Positions 20,178-30,214 of a DNA stretch of 64,000 nt are shown one piece after another. The number at the start of each line of letters is the position of its first letter. Within the stretch, counting starts at the first letter, position 1. Made by a program: the position numbers and the translations under genes. The stretch is taken from contig RPFO01000213.1 in assembly GCA_009746045.1 (NCBI GenBank), positions 6,404,812-6,468,811 on the forward strand. Reading direction: 5' to 3'. The notes beneath the pieces were generated by a model. That model had not been told where the DNA came from and did not search any database. It saw only the letters and a list, made by a program, of their open reading frames with translations. The stretch is from Mesostigma viride. Lineage: Eukaryota; Streptophyta; Mesostigmatophyceae; Mesostigmatales; Mesostigmataceae.

Positions 20178-21392
20178 TTAATAGCGGTTCTGTAACCACT
20201 ACCTGTCTGTATGCATCTACTTATTGTTTTAACAAAGATGCTGGTGACTATGGTGAGCAAACGGGTGTATGAATATACTGTTCCCTTCTCCTGCGGGCAC
20301 CATCCTGAAACGGTGGCCCCTTCTCAGACCTCTATCCAAAACCTTCCCTCTTCCTTCCTTCTATCCCTCGTATGTAGCAGTGGAAGACAGTGGCCCTATG
20401 GGTAAAACTGACTTGTCTAATCCCCCTAAACCCCCTGCTCTTCCCCTCTTTGCTAACCTACCCAAGTTGGATGTTAAGTCTACCCCTCAACAGTTTTTCA
20501 CCTTTATTATGTTGCTTACCCAGAATACAGAGTCGTGGCAAAATCATAATAGATGGCGTCTCTCTGATGCTGTACTAGTCCCTCACTATCTTACTACCTG
20601 TATTACTCCTGAGCTTGCTAACCTCATCCAGTGTGAGTCTTTGGCCTCTCATGCCTACCCTAACTCAGTAGCAGAATTGTTTAAGCGTTTAGAGAACCAT
20701 TTAGTCCCTCCTGATGCAGATTGGCAGGATAGATTAGCCTTTGGTACCTTGCAGCAGGGTACTAAATCGTTTAAGGAGTATATGAAAGAATTTGATGCAC
20801 AGATGGTACGAATTAGGGATTTGTCGGGCGCAGAAGTACGTGCTCGCTTCCTACAAGGCCTCAGTAGACCCTTATTACGTGAAGTCAAGCGCCAGTTCTC
20901 TGCCTACCGTTTTACTGATCTGCCCCTCAAGCATGTGCGTCAGCATCTCTTACGAGTAGCAGATTTCTTCACCACTCCTTCTCTTCCTACCCGTTCCCGT
21001 ATTAATAATATTAGCCTTACCCCTGAGGAGGAGAACTCCTATGTAGAAGAATTAGATATTTGTGTTACTGACCTTTCAGCTCTGGATGTCTCTCATATCA
21101 CATGCTATCATCGTAAGGAAGTAGGTCATCTTAAACGTGAGTGCCCCAAGTTCCTTTCGGGTGCTCCCCCTCATCCCGACGCTCGCCCTCCTCGTACCCC
21201 TCAGCGTGCTCCTATTCGTCCCAATCCAGGACGCATTCCCTCAGCTACCCCTAGTAGGCTGAATGCTTTGCAGACAGGACCCCCAGGGTTCCCCTATGAT
21301 AATCAGGCTCCCGCACCCTCTTCGATCCCTCGTGACCCTCCAGCAGTGGCTTTTTCGCCAGGGTCTTCTTCGGGGTTAGTTCCTATGGATTT

Positions 21393-21399
21393 GGGGGGG
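21393..21399 (+). promoter_or_regulatory. Candidate -1 frameshift heptamer, gag to PR (Ty3-1)
   Basis: In gag phase the sequence reads ttg ggg ggg, giving G GGG GGG, a permitted slippery pattern. PR lies in the -1 frame and is open from here. Ty3-2 is identical (61113-61119). Confidence 0.5.
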
Positions 21400-22107
21400 G
21401 AGGGGGAACAGTAGGCCTGTCAGCCGGGGGTAACCTGGACAGGTCCTTAGATAGTACCCCAGATAATAATTTTTGCCTGCCTGTTTTTATAACCTCTGTA
21501 GGAGCTGAATCATCCCTACCACTACGTGTCCGTCCTCTTATGTTTCTGAATGGTGGCTTAACCGTTCCCCATACTGTTGTAGACCCCTTCTTGCATGCTG
21601 ATGAACTTTTGAATGTCTCTGTGTTAGTGGATAGCGGTGCGGCTAGCTCCTTTGTGAGCGAGGCCCTAGTTAGGCGCTTAGGACTGGTCCCTATCCCTCA
21701 CACCAAACCTGTCACGGTCCATTATGCTGACGGTCGCACCAGTCATTCCCCGGGTACGGTGTCCCTTCCCCTGGTCATACAAGGACGTCAACCTGACAGC
21801 CACTATAGGCCCTATCACTACCGCTGATGTATTACTAGGATTAGATTGGCACCAGGATAATAAGATTACTATTAATTATGATACCATGGTCATTTGGTTT
21901 CCAGATAGCTCTTACTGGGTACCGGAACGTCATTATAGATTAGAAAATTTATCCTTGGTAGATATTACTCCTCCTACACCTGTTGATCCTCCTGTAAGAC
22001 CTATACCTGAAGTATTAATGTCCAATGATGAATTGCGATCTGAACTAAAGGAATATGGATACCTATTACACTATGTATGTTCCTTCAGTTAGAAGTACAG
22101 GAGATAC

Positions 22108-22735
22108 AGTTAATATTGCCTGGCAAGCAATATTATTCTACTAAGCTACTTGGCTTGTAGAGATTCTACTTCCGGTTACTACAATCCAGAAACGGGTTCA
22201 TTCTGATGAGTATTGCTCGAGATATGAGCAAGATACTGTTCTACTACATTCTACTTGGATTCGGTGATTCTACGGTGGTTCTTCAAGTGACGCGTGGCAT
22301 AGGACGTCTTGTCACAGTGTACGATAGGACATTTAGTCTCCGACACTGCGGTCTATTCAATGCTATTGATTAGACGTAACAAATAGTGACAGGACTTGTG
22401 CGACAGGACACTGATGTGACTATTTATGGATAACGAGTCGAGATCTGCTGGTCCAGAGTGAAGGACAGCAATATTGTGAGATGATCTGTCCTATCAGTCA
22501 TCTGGATGTGACTGCGTCACAATTAGTATATAACGAGCAGGACGCTGCCACTTGGTAGCACCACTTTCCCTGCACCTGTGTCCTCGCACCTTTGGCGACG
22601 GTTCTCACGTGCCTCGTGCGTTCTGTGCTGGTAGCCATAACCAGCAACGTAAACCTATTGATTAATATAACTACTTCCTCTGTAGATATTAATCAGTGCA
22701 GGCTGAACCACAGTTCAGCCACAGTTTTGTTAACT
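22108..22735 (+). repeat. copia A 5' LTR
   Basis: 628 bp, agttaatattg...ttttgttaact. The next bases cgaattaca, similar to cgtattaca after the copia B LTR, are not the tgg expected of a tRNA 3'-end primer site; an internal (half-tRNA) primer is possible. Confidence 0.9.
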
Positions 22736-22816
22736 CGAATTACAATCGATTTCGTAATCTGCTGATTACGGCATTGATTTCTGGTGTCGGCAAATTTTAC
22801 TGTGTTTTTCCATTAT

Positions 22817-23402
22817 ATGGGAAACACGCGTGAATATCGTGAGCCATCTCCAGAGCGTGCATCGGCTCCGTCGTCTTCAGGCTTTAATTTCAACGTTCAA
22901 CGGACGGCATCGACTGCCGGCTGCGCTGCATTCGCGTGTTGCTCAACCTTCGCTGTCTCAAGCGCTCGTCAGCAGGCCGCCAGTTTCTAACAATCTGCAT
23001 CAGTTCGTCGACAACCTTACTCAAGATTTGGAAATCCTGTCGGAAAATTCCCATATTTTCCGAAGGCTTGCAGCGTCGGGATCAGGCGAACAAGCTCAAG
23101 TAATTTCGGCGCTTTGCACCTACGGCTTGGGTGTTCTGGCGTTGGCGACAGCGTGGTCTGGAATTTCGGCGACTCTTCCGGCTGTCGCAGTTCCGATTAG
23201 CAACAACGGGTGGGCGTCGTCAGTCGACGGTATCATAAACGTTGCTGCTTCGATCCAGCGGCAATCAAACGCTGAGGAGCCTGTCAAATTTCCTACCATC
23301 CAGGGTATTGGAGGAATTCTTTCGTCCCAGCCTTTCTTGGCAATTACAAATGGAAGCACAAATATTAATCCCACTCGTTTATTGCATATAAAACCTTCCT
23401 AG
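22817..23402 (+). pseudogene. copia A ORF upstream of gag (frameshifted)
   Basis: Starts MGNTREYREPSPERAS and passes by a frameshift into a frame with LHQFVDNLTQDLEILSEN, a hydrophobic Ala/Gly stretch (LCTYGLGVLALATAWSG) and a stop at 23402. It lies between LTR and gag, where copia elements normally have only leader sequence. Copia B has an ORF in the same place (40309-41019) of similar length and polar, helix-rich N-terminus but no clear sequence identity. Product unknown. Confidence 0.45.
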
Positions 23403-24147
23403 CGCCATAGCTATGTGGCTGGCTAGGTGGCAAGGCATTGGATACATTTTAGGGAGCAGAGACATGCAATTTACATGGAAAAGCAGCCACTTTGCGCAAG
23501 GCAAAGTTAATGCAATATCCGCCGTCAGATTCGACTCAGGTGGCGGCTGGACAATGCTAGACATCGGATGCTACATCATGCATCATACATGTGGGCGTGG
23601 CCCAAGCAAGGTACTTCCTAGGTATTTTTAGGTTCTTTCCCTCGAGCTCAACCTACAGATCATTTATGCATCAACGCATGAGTATGTTTGGGCCTGGCGC
23701 GGCGCCGACGGTCAGAATAAATTGCACCGCGGCCTAAGCACAAATTCGAAACATTACGAATTGTTCAGAAATTTCTACGCAAAGTATCTCAGCCAGATTT
23801 ACCAAAAGCCAGGACTATAAACGGACAATATAAAAGATATTCCGGCCATAGGAAAAATTTGTACTGAGTACCTGGACAAAAGTATCGAACCCTTGACAGA
23901 GCCAGGAGAAAATAACGAGGGGCTTCCTGATTTATATCCGGGTATTGTGCAGCAGATTTTGGATAACGTATTGCAGCATCCGCGCGACGATATGCGGCTG
24001 GATTAAATTTTCTGTTATAATTAACAGTGAATTAATTCAGGAAAAAAAAAATTTTCTTGGTTCCAGAGCTTAAGGGATTAATTTATTAATTCCCCAGCTG
24101 TATTCTTTCTTCGGCATTGGCAGTTGTCACCGGCATTCGCAGCGACC
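23403..24147 (+). other. copia A leader between upstream ORF and gag
   Basis: 745 bp with only short frames; ends in a polyA-rich and pyrimidine-rich stretch just before gag. Nothing recognised. Confidence 0.4.
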
Positions 24148-25208
24148 ATGCAGGGTTTGGAAGACGGCGAGATACGCGACGAACGGGTACTGCGGGGTCA
24201 GAATTTTAATCAGAATTTTAATCGTCCAGCAGCAGCAGCAGCAGCAGCAGAGCAGCCCCGCAGAGCCAAGGCCCAGGAGGGCTTTGCTATTCTTAACCAA
24301 CTTCCCAGTCTCAAGGAGCACTGGACTGTTAAGGATAAGGATATCACTATTAGGCACCTTAAGGGATATAAGGGCTTGTATAATGGTAACAATACTCTGC
24401 AGGTGCTGTGTATGTCTCAGTACCTTCTTAAGTGTCCCAAGAGGGTGCAAAAGTATGTAAATGACAAGTTTGAGGATGGAGATTCCTGGGAGGTTTTTAT
24501 AGCTGAGTTTGAGGTGTTCCTAGATGATAAGAGGGCTAGTGATGGCTCCTTTTGGAAGAAGGAGTACATTGATTTCAAGGCTGAGGGCCTGATTCTGCAG
24601 GCATTTGAGGATTTTCAGGAGCTGAGGCACAATTGTGCTGGCAAGGGGTATGTAGTGTCAGATGAGATTGCCATGGATGATTTGCTAGGTAGCCTGGGAT
24701 TGGATGAGGTCACCTTGTATAACCTGCAGGTGCACATGCGTACATGCACCACCTGGGCGCTATGGTGGCCAAGATCAAGGATTGTTTCAGGGGCAAGTAT
24801 GTGGGAGGCAAGAAGGAGGCAGACAAGGCCAGGGAGAAGCAGAAGGAGAAGGAAAAGGTGGAGGGGGCAGCCGCAGCAGGGGTAAGTGTGCCCAAGGTCA
24901 AGGGCAACCAATGGGGGGGGCAGCCCTCCAACGGTTATGGCCCACCAAGGTCAGGGCCTTCCAAGCGTGGGGGCTTCCAGGCCAATGGCTTCAGTGGTTT
25001 CAAGCGTCGTGGAGGTCCTTCCCAGGAGCAGCCAGCGGCTCAGCGTCCCAGATTTGATTTTAACAGGGTGGGGTCCCAGCGGGGACCACCTGGGGTTGGG
25101 ACGCCTCGTATCACATGTTATTTCTGCCAACAGCAGGGCCACGTCCGTAAGGACTGCCCTCGCTGGCGTAGGCAAAGGGGCCAAGGGGGGCATAACAACC
25201 CAACCTGA
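24148..25208 (+). pseudogene. gag: copia A Gag
   Basis: Starts MQGLEDGEIRDERV, has a seven-Ala run (CAG/GCA repeats) near 24225-24250, then a helical capsid-like region (HWTVKDKDITIRHLKGYKG, WEVFIAEFEVFLDDKR) alignable with copia B Gag. One frameshift near 24735 separates it from the Lys-rich C-terminus and the CCHC knuckle CYFCQQQGHVRKDC near 25108. It ends at TGA 25206-25208, after which the same frame stays open into pol. Confidence 0.8.
25206..25208 (+). promoter_or_regulatory. Candidate readthrough stop between gag and pol (copia A)
   Basis: acc TGA cag: a lone TGA followed by C, with pol open in the same frame on the other side. Copia B has the same arrangement at 42302-42304. Confidence 0.5.
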
Positions 25209-27939
25209 CAGGCTCAGCCTTCCCTGGGCTTGCTAGGGTCCGCCAGGGAGGGGGCTAAGAGTGACCCCCCCATTACTCTGGATGGCACTGAAGAAGTTGA
25301 TTTGCTCCCTGCACGGGTTGAGAGTCTCCCACTTAAGGTTGAGAGTCTCCCTGCACAGGTTGAGAGTGCATCCATGGAGGAAGAACACAATGGGGTAGTG
25401 ACTGGGTCTTCCCACGTCACCATGGTGAAAGCAGTTACCACAAGGCAACAATATTCCCACAAGGCTCTTGGAGGTAGTTTGCGTACTCCTTCAATGTTGG
25501 AGGGTGGAAGTCCTGTCTTAGGGCAGGAGGCTCCTCTAGAGGAGGAGGGTGAGGCTGATGGCCTGAATGATGCAATGGGGAGCATGGTTGTAAGGGAGCG
25601 TGCTGTTCCAAGCACCTCACCTGTATTTAATAAAATGTCTCTTGTGTCCAACATTGCATTGAGATTGCATCACATGTTTGGTCATGCTGCCCAGGCACTC
25701 CAGTTTGCAAGGAGGCTGGGAGGGACATCTTTGTTTAATGCAGTAAAACAGGTTGCTGAGGCTTGTTCCTGTAGGCTGGTTGCTCCCAAGCCTAAGAAGT
25801 CTCATGTCAGACAACCTGTGTTGCAGCCTGGATATGTTCAATGTGATATCCAAGAAATCAGGAAACTGATTTTGTTGGTTGGTGTTGACAGATATACCAA
25901 GTACAAGGTGCTGGAGCTGTTGCAAGACAAGTCTAAGCCATGTTTGGTGGCTGGGCTCCAGGCTATCAGATCCAGAATGAAACCAGTGATCCAGCTGCAG
26001 TGTGATTTAGAATTTGAGTGCTGCATGGGGAATGAAGACCTCCCTGAGTTATTTGTTGTACACAGGGAGTCCCATGGCAGTCAAGGCGTGGTGGAGAGGA
26101 CAATCAGAGAACTCAAGACTATTCTGCTGACGGAGAAGAAGACTCCAAGATTGGTTCCAGCTATTATCAAGACGGCCTGGTTAAGGTCAGTTGAGGACAG
26201 ATTGAATGTCAGGGCATCCATGTATGTTGGAGACTCGAGGTCCCTGTGACTCCATTATCATTGCATCTTCGGGAGCTCCCTACTGAGGTTGAGCAAGCCT
26301 GGAAAGATAGCCTTATGTTCAAATTTGCCAAGTTGAGGCAGAAAGACAAGGGCTGGAGTGTTCTGAAACCTGTTGTTGGCCAGAGGGTAATTGTGTGGAA
26401 AGAGCCCAAGCTTGCAGGCAAGCGTGGTAGCTGGCACCCTGGAGTAGTGACCAGGGTGGAACTAGCTGGGCACAAGTGCTGGGTGAAGATGGAGGATCCT
26501 CCCCAGAATGTGCACCGTCTGTCGTGGTCATATGTACGTCTAAGGGGTGCTGAAGCAGAGGCAGTAGCTCCTGATGTGACAACCTTGCCAGTTGATCATG
26601 ACGTCATCCCTGATCATCACGTTCCGGCTGGAAGTAATCCCCAGGTAAGTCCTGGCCAGACCCCTGGACCGGTTAACTTTCCAGATTTAGAGCAGGCAGA
26701 TGTGGTCCCCTCTAGCCTCACTAAGCATAGAGGTGTGGGCCTGAAAGATGTGGTGCTGGCTATGCAAAAAGCCAAGCAAAAGCCTCGGGTGTCCAAGCTC
26801 AGCCAGTTGGGGGAGTCCGAGTGCACTGCACTAGAAGTAGATACCAATGCAGAGGTCTCCATCATGGGATCTCAGCATACAGGGCAGCGGCAGATTGGCG
26901 AGTCTAGCTGTTCCTGGGTGTCTGACTTTAGTGGCAGGGTTCATATGAAAGTGGTAGGAGAAATCATCTTGCCATTTATGGGTGTAGATGTTTCCTTCCT
27001 AGTGCTAGAAGATTACGATGGCCCTATCATTTTGGGTCAGAATTTTCTTTGCACCCCTGGAGTTGTGGTTGTATCTCATAGCCTTATTCGTAAGGGTTGG
27101 GGTAGCATTCCACTGACTAACTTCAGGGCCCTGAATCTTAATTTTTTCTCTGTGAAAGCGATCAAGAATGTGCAGTGGCCTGAGGATCAGATTCCTGTGG
27201 CTTCCAGTCTTGTGATGCCAGCTGCTCTTCACCCTAGCAGTATTGGTATTACCATTAAAGAGATCACTGGCTGCTCATTCTCCTCTTAGCTATGATCAGC
27301 TTGTCCAGGAAATGAGTTCTCCGAGGCCTGGAGGCTAGCATTTGCCAAGGCCCTAGAGGAGTGGTTGCAGTTTGACTGCTGTCAGCCTGTGAATGAAGTT
27401 CCCCCATACAGTACACGGTTGAAGCTCAGATTCGTCATCAAGCGGAAGGAGGTAGAGGGGGTGTCTATTCCCCATGTGCGTCCAGTTCTGAATGAATACC
27501 GTGGTACTGGGGATCTTCTGGGCGAGGAGTTGTATACACCTGGGATGCTACATGATACATGGCGTATTTTATTGTGCCTGTATGTCGGTATGCTGAACCA
27601 GGGTGCTGATATGTCTTCAGTTCTGCTAGATTTCAAGAGAGCATTTCTGAAGGGTGATCCCAGTGTGGCTCAGCAGGTGTGGCATTGTGAAACTCCATTT
27701 CATGTGCCAGTTCCTGTAGCCTGGCAGGCAGAGCTCCAGTCTAACTACCTGCTGATTCTGAAGGGTCTAGAAGGTCTCAGGTCCAGTCCCATCATTTGGA
27801 GACTCACCTTGGAAGACTTCTTGACTAAGCACTGTGGGTTGAAGGTGTCATCTGTGGACCCATGTTTATTGCTGGGTAGGTGGCATGATTTACCTGTGTA
27901 TGCTAGCCTGCATGGTGATGACTTGCACTTGATTGCTCC

Positions 27940-28659
27940 AGTTATATACAACGATTCCTTACGGAATCGACACTAAGCGCTTAGTGTCGATTCCGTAAGG
28001 AACCGTTGTATATAACTAAAACTTTTGCTTGCGCCGGCAAGGCTAAGGCCGATACTAGTCGGGTCATCGAATTGGCTATTCGATTATCGAAGTTGCCTAT
28101 TCGACCATCGAACTTTCCTATTCGATTATCGAATTTTCCTTATTCGATTGTCGAAATTTCCTATTCGACAGGGGGTCAGAGGCCAGCGGCCTATCATACT
28201 CGGTGCCCAGCGAGCCACCGAACTAGGCCTAGTCGATTATAGCGAGACATCGCGTGGAAATTAGCGATTTCGGGGACTTAGCCGATTTTCGGAGCGACGT
28301 CGAACAACACAGATGATTAGCCGGTTGAGCACATCATATCAGTCAAATAGCTAGCGCTAGTACTCCGCCTAGCCAGCGGAGAGCACTTGCCTTATTCGAT
28401 TAACATATTAGGCCGAACGATTAGCGTCCGCAACGTTATTCGCATTACTAGGCGAAAAATCCACCCCCGGAACGATCCTAACGGGATTCGAACCCGGGAT
28501 GCCGGCGTGTCGCAACAGTCTTAGTAATTTGATGACCCGACTAGTATCGGCCTTAGCCTTGCCGGCGCAAGCAAAAGTTTTAGTTATATACAACGATTCC
28601 TTACGGAATCGACACTAAGCGCTTAGTGTCGATTCCGTAAGGAATCGTTGTATATAACT
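27940..28659. mobile_element. Palindromic-terminal-repeat element PTR-2
   Basis: 720 bp, target duplication gctcc at 27935-27939 and 28660-28664. Terminal direct repeats are 78-bp palindromes (27940-28017, one mismatch; 28582-28659, perfect). Next to them are about 51-58 bp inverted arms (28018-28068 and 28531-28581). The interior has four to five ~22-bp repeats with ttcgattatcgaa cores (28072-28170). No protein. Confidence 0.85.
28018..28522 (-). ncRNA. Candidate Pol III unit of PTR-2
   Basis: On the minus strand it begins aagactgttgcgaca, a tRNA-half with a long variable arm, then a T-arm cccgggttcgaatcccg with a B box (28483-28495), and ends gtttt at 28022-28018 next to the palindrome. 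The stretch agtaattt (28523-28530) joins it to an inverted copy of its own far end. Confidence 0.4.
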
Positions 28660-29535
28660 GCTCCCACTAAGTGGTTGAGTCAGTTTGTGCCCATCATTAA
28701 TGATGCATTTCCTTTGGGAAAAGAATTGTGGCAGAAGCCTGGAGAGGCTGTCACGTTCTGTGGAATGAAGGCTACATTGGTTCAGGAGGGGAGTCAGTGG
28801 CTGATTAAGCTGCAGGCGGGCAATGACTACAAGAGTACAATTCTTCAATCTGTTCCAGAGGTCATGACGTCATCCATTGCACCTGAGCTGAAAGGCAAGT
28901 TGGCCTGGTATGGCAGCATTTGTGGGCCTGACATGATGGTCCATCGCAGATCCCCTGATGATGTGCTAATCCTGGAGGAGCCTTCCCAGATTATTGCACA
29001 TGTTAACAAGTCTCCTGGTATTACTTTAGCTGGGATTGATTTGTCTTTGCCATTTTCCTTGGATATCTATGTTGATAGCTCCATGGATAGCAGGCAAGTT
29101 TCTAAGGTCAGAGGCAGATCAGCTGGCTTGTTTGTGCTTCAGCAACATAGGCCTAGTCTTGTGGCCTGGTACAGTCGTCTTCAAAGAAGGGTTGCTGTGA
29201 GTTCAGATGTCTCTGAGTGCAGAGCCATTTGTGAAGGGATTCAGTCCAGTTTGTACATCAAGGAGCTGTTGCTAGCTATGGCTTCAGTGACTCCTCATAC
29301 TCTTCAGCTGGAAACCTTGATCCTTTCAGATAACATGGGCATGGTCCAGTTTGTGCACAAGCAGTTGGCCAGAAGCAGAGATCTGGATTATCTCCTGTTG
29401 AAGGAGTTGGCAGGTCTGGTGGATATTCAACATCTTCCAGGTTCTGAGAATCCTGCTGATGCCTTGACCAAGTTGCCTCACAAGTCTGCTGAGCAATATA
29501 AGCTTCTTTACAAGCTGATGAGCTCCTCTGTGTGA

Positions 29536-30214
29536 GTTGAGCAATTCCAGTTGGAGCTTTGAGTTTGGTGGCTGTTGGGTGAGAAGAGCTAACATTGAGC
29601 TGGGCTCTGTTATGCTGAGAGCTGTGATGCTCTGAGGGCAGTAATGCTCTGTGTACATATGTGTATAATACTGTATTCTATATAATGCTCAGTCATGATG
29701 TTGGTTGGGGGTTTGTCCTCAGTTTGAGGTTTGTCTCAACCAAAGGGATTTTATAGGGCAGGGTTCGATTCCCTGGGGCTGCTTAGGCGGATTTTCCCGG
29801 ATTGGCTGGCCCATCAACCTTGCTGGTGAGGTGGCGACAGGTCCCCCTAGTTTTGTCCCAGACAGAGGAAGGTAGTTTGTCATGTGCTTAATATATTTTG
29901 TGATGTGCTCTTTCTCAGTCCATGGTGGGCGCCAGTTCTGATAACTATCAATGTCTACCTGATAAGGTCTTGTGGGTAACTTGTGGGGTTCCAATCAGGA
30001 GCCATTATGGTGATGATTCCATTTTGGTCATTATTCTGGTTAGCCACAAGCTGCTATTCCAAACACTTGGCTTTCTACTTCCAGTGGATAGGGAATTCAT
30101 TGTAATTCGTCATGGCTGAGATGTGTTGTGATCTGGTGCTTGATTAATCCCGAGCAGAGACTACAGAGAGCTGGGAGGGATGTCAAGTGCTATGCATGTT
30201 GTTTCTATATATGT
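29536..30214 (+). other. copia A 3' untranslated region
   Basis: Non-coding. It contains the tRNA-like T-arm hairpin at 29759-29775 and leads to the LINE-b insertion. It resumes at 31541 and ends in a purine tract (31610-31629). A PPT plus LTR-start phrase is duplicated just upstream (about 31558-31590). Confidence 0.6.
29759..29775 (+). ncRNA. tRNA-like T-arm hairpin in copia A 3' UTR
   Basis: caggg ttcgatt ccctg: perfect 5-bp stem and canonical 7-nt T loop, containing the Pol III B box ggttcgattcc. Preceded by ttatagggc. Copia B has the same at 46211-46227 with an A-U pair changed to G-U. Confidence 0.55.

Larger units (their letters stand above)
16577..20274 (+). mobile_element. Non-autonomous DIRS-like element H
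   Basis: A1 16577-16987; internal 16988-17870; C1 17871-17997; A2 17998-18384 (lacking about 25 bp present in A1); spacer with cccacccacccaccc (18385-18399); C2 from 18422 to 20274, itself split by a TIR transposon at 18459-20177. Flank ...caat and element end ...gaat share aat; Ty3-2 confirms the empty site caatatactg. No coding capacity. Confidence 0.8.
7265..21414 (+). pseudogene. gag: Ty3-1 gag, interrupted by three insertions
   Basis: Starts MDPVGG at 7265 as in Ty3-2. It is cut at 7321 by DIRS-G, resumes at 14574, is cut at 14820 by an ORF1-only LINE, resumes at 16295, is cut at 16576 by DIRS-H, and resumes at 20275, ending TAG at 21412-21414. The N-terminus is Asn/Arg-rich, followed by a Pro-rich part and a capsid-like region around 20460-21000 (TFIMLLTQN, FKRLENHL, FLQGLSRPLLREVK). 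The nucleocapsid CCHC knuckle near 21104-21146 reads CYHR where Ty3-2 has CYHC, so one zinc ligand is lost (TGT to CGT). Structural Gag packages element RNA; this copy cannot. Confidence 0.9.
25209..29535 (+). pseudogene. pol: copia A Pol: integrase, protease-like, RT, RNaseH (broken)
   Basis: Integrase comes first: zinc site HHMFGH...CSC near 25665-25775, then CDIQEI, CDLEFE and VERTIREL as the D, D, E residues. Next, GKRGSWHPGVVTRV and the GPF-like tail, then at 26840 the retropepsin-like EVDTNAEVSI with IILGQNFL at 27030. RT follows: LLDFKRAFLKG, then SLHGDDL at 27905-27925, where PTR-2 is inserted at 27940. RNaseH resumes after it: YVDSSMDSRQ, SECRAICEG, LSDNMGM, NPADALT, ending at 29535. 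Frameshifts at about 26240 and 27290 inactivate it. No D(S/T)G protease lies between gag and integrase. Confidence 0.85.

Noticed and set aside
22203-22236. ctgatga followed by a stable stem in the copia A LTR, reminiscent of a hammerhead ribozyme (retrozyme)
   Set aside because: After the stem the sequence reads gatac rather than the required gaaa, and no matching stem I/III cleavage site is evident.
28072-28170. CRISPR-like array
   Set aside because: Units are contiguous, imperfect and have no unique spacers; the context is a eukaryotic transposon.
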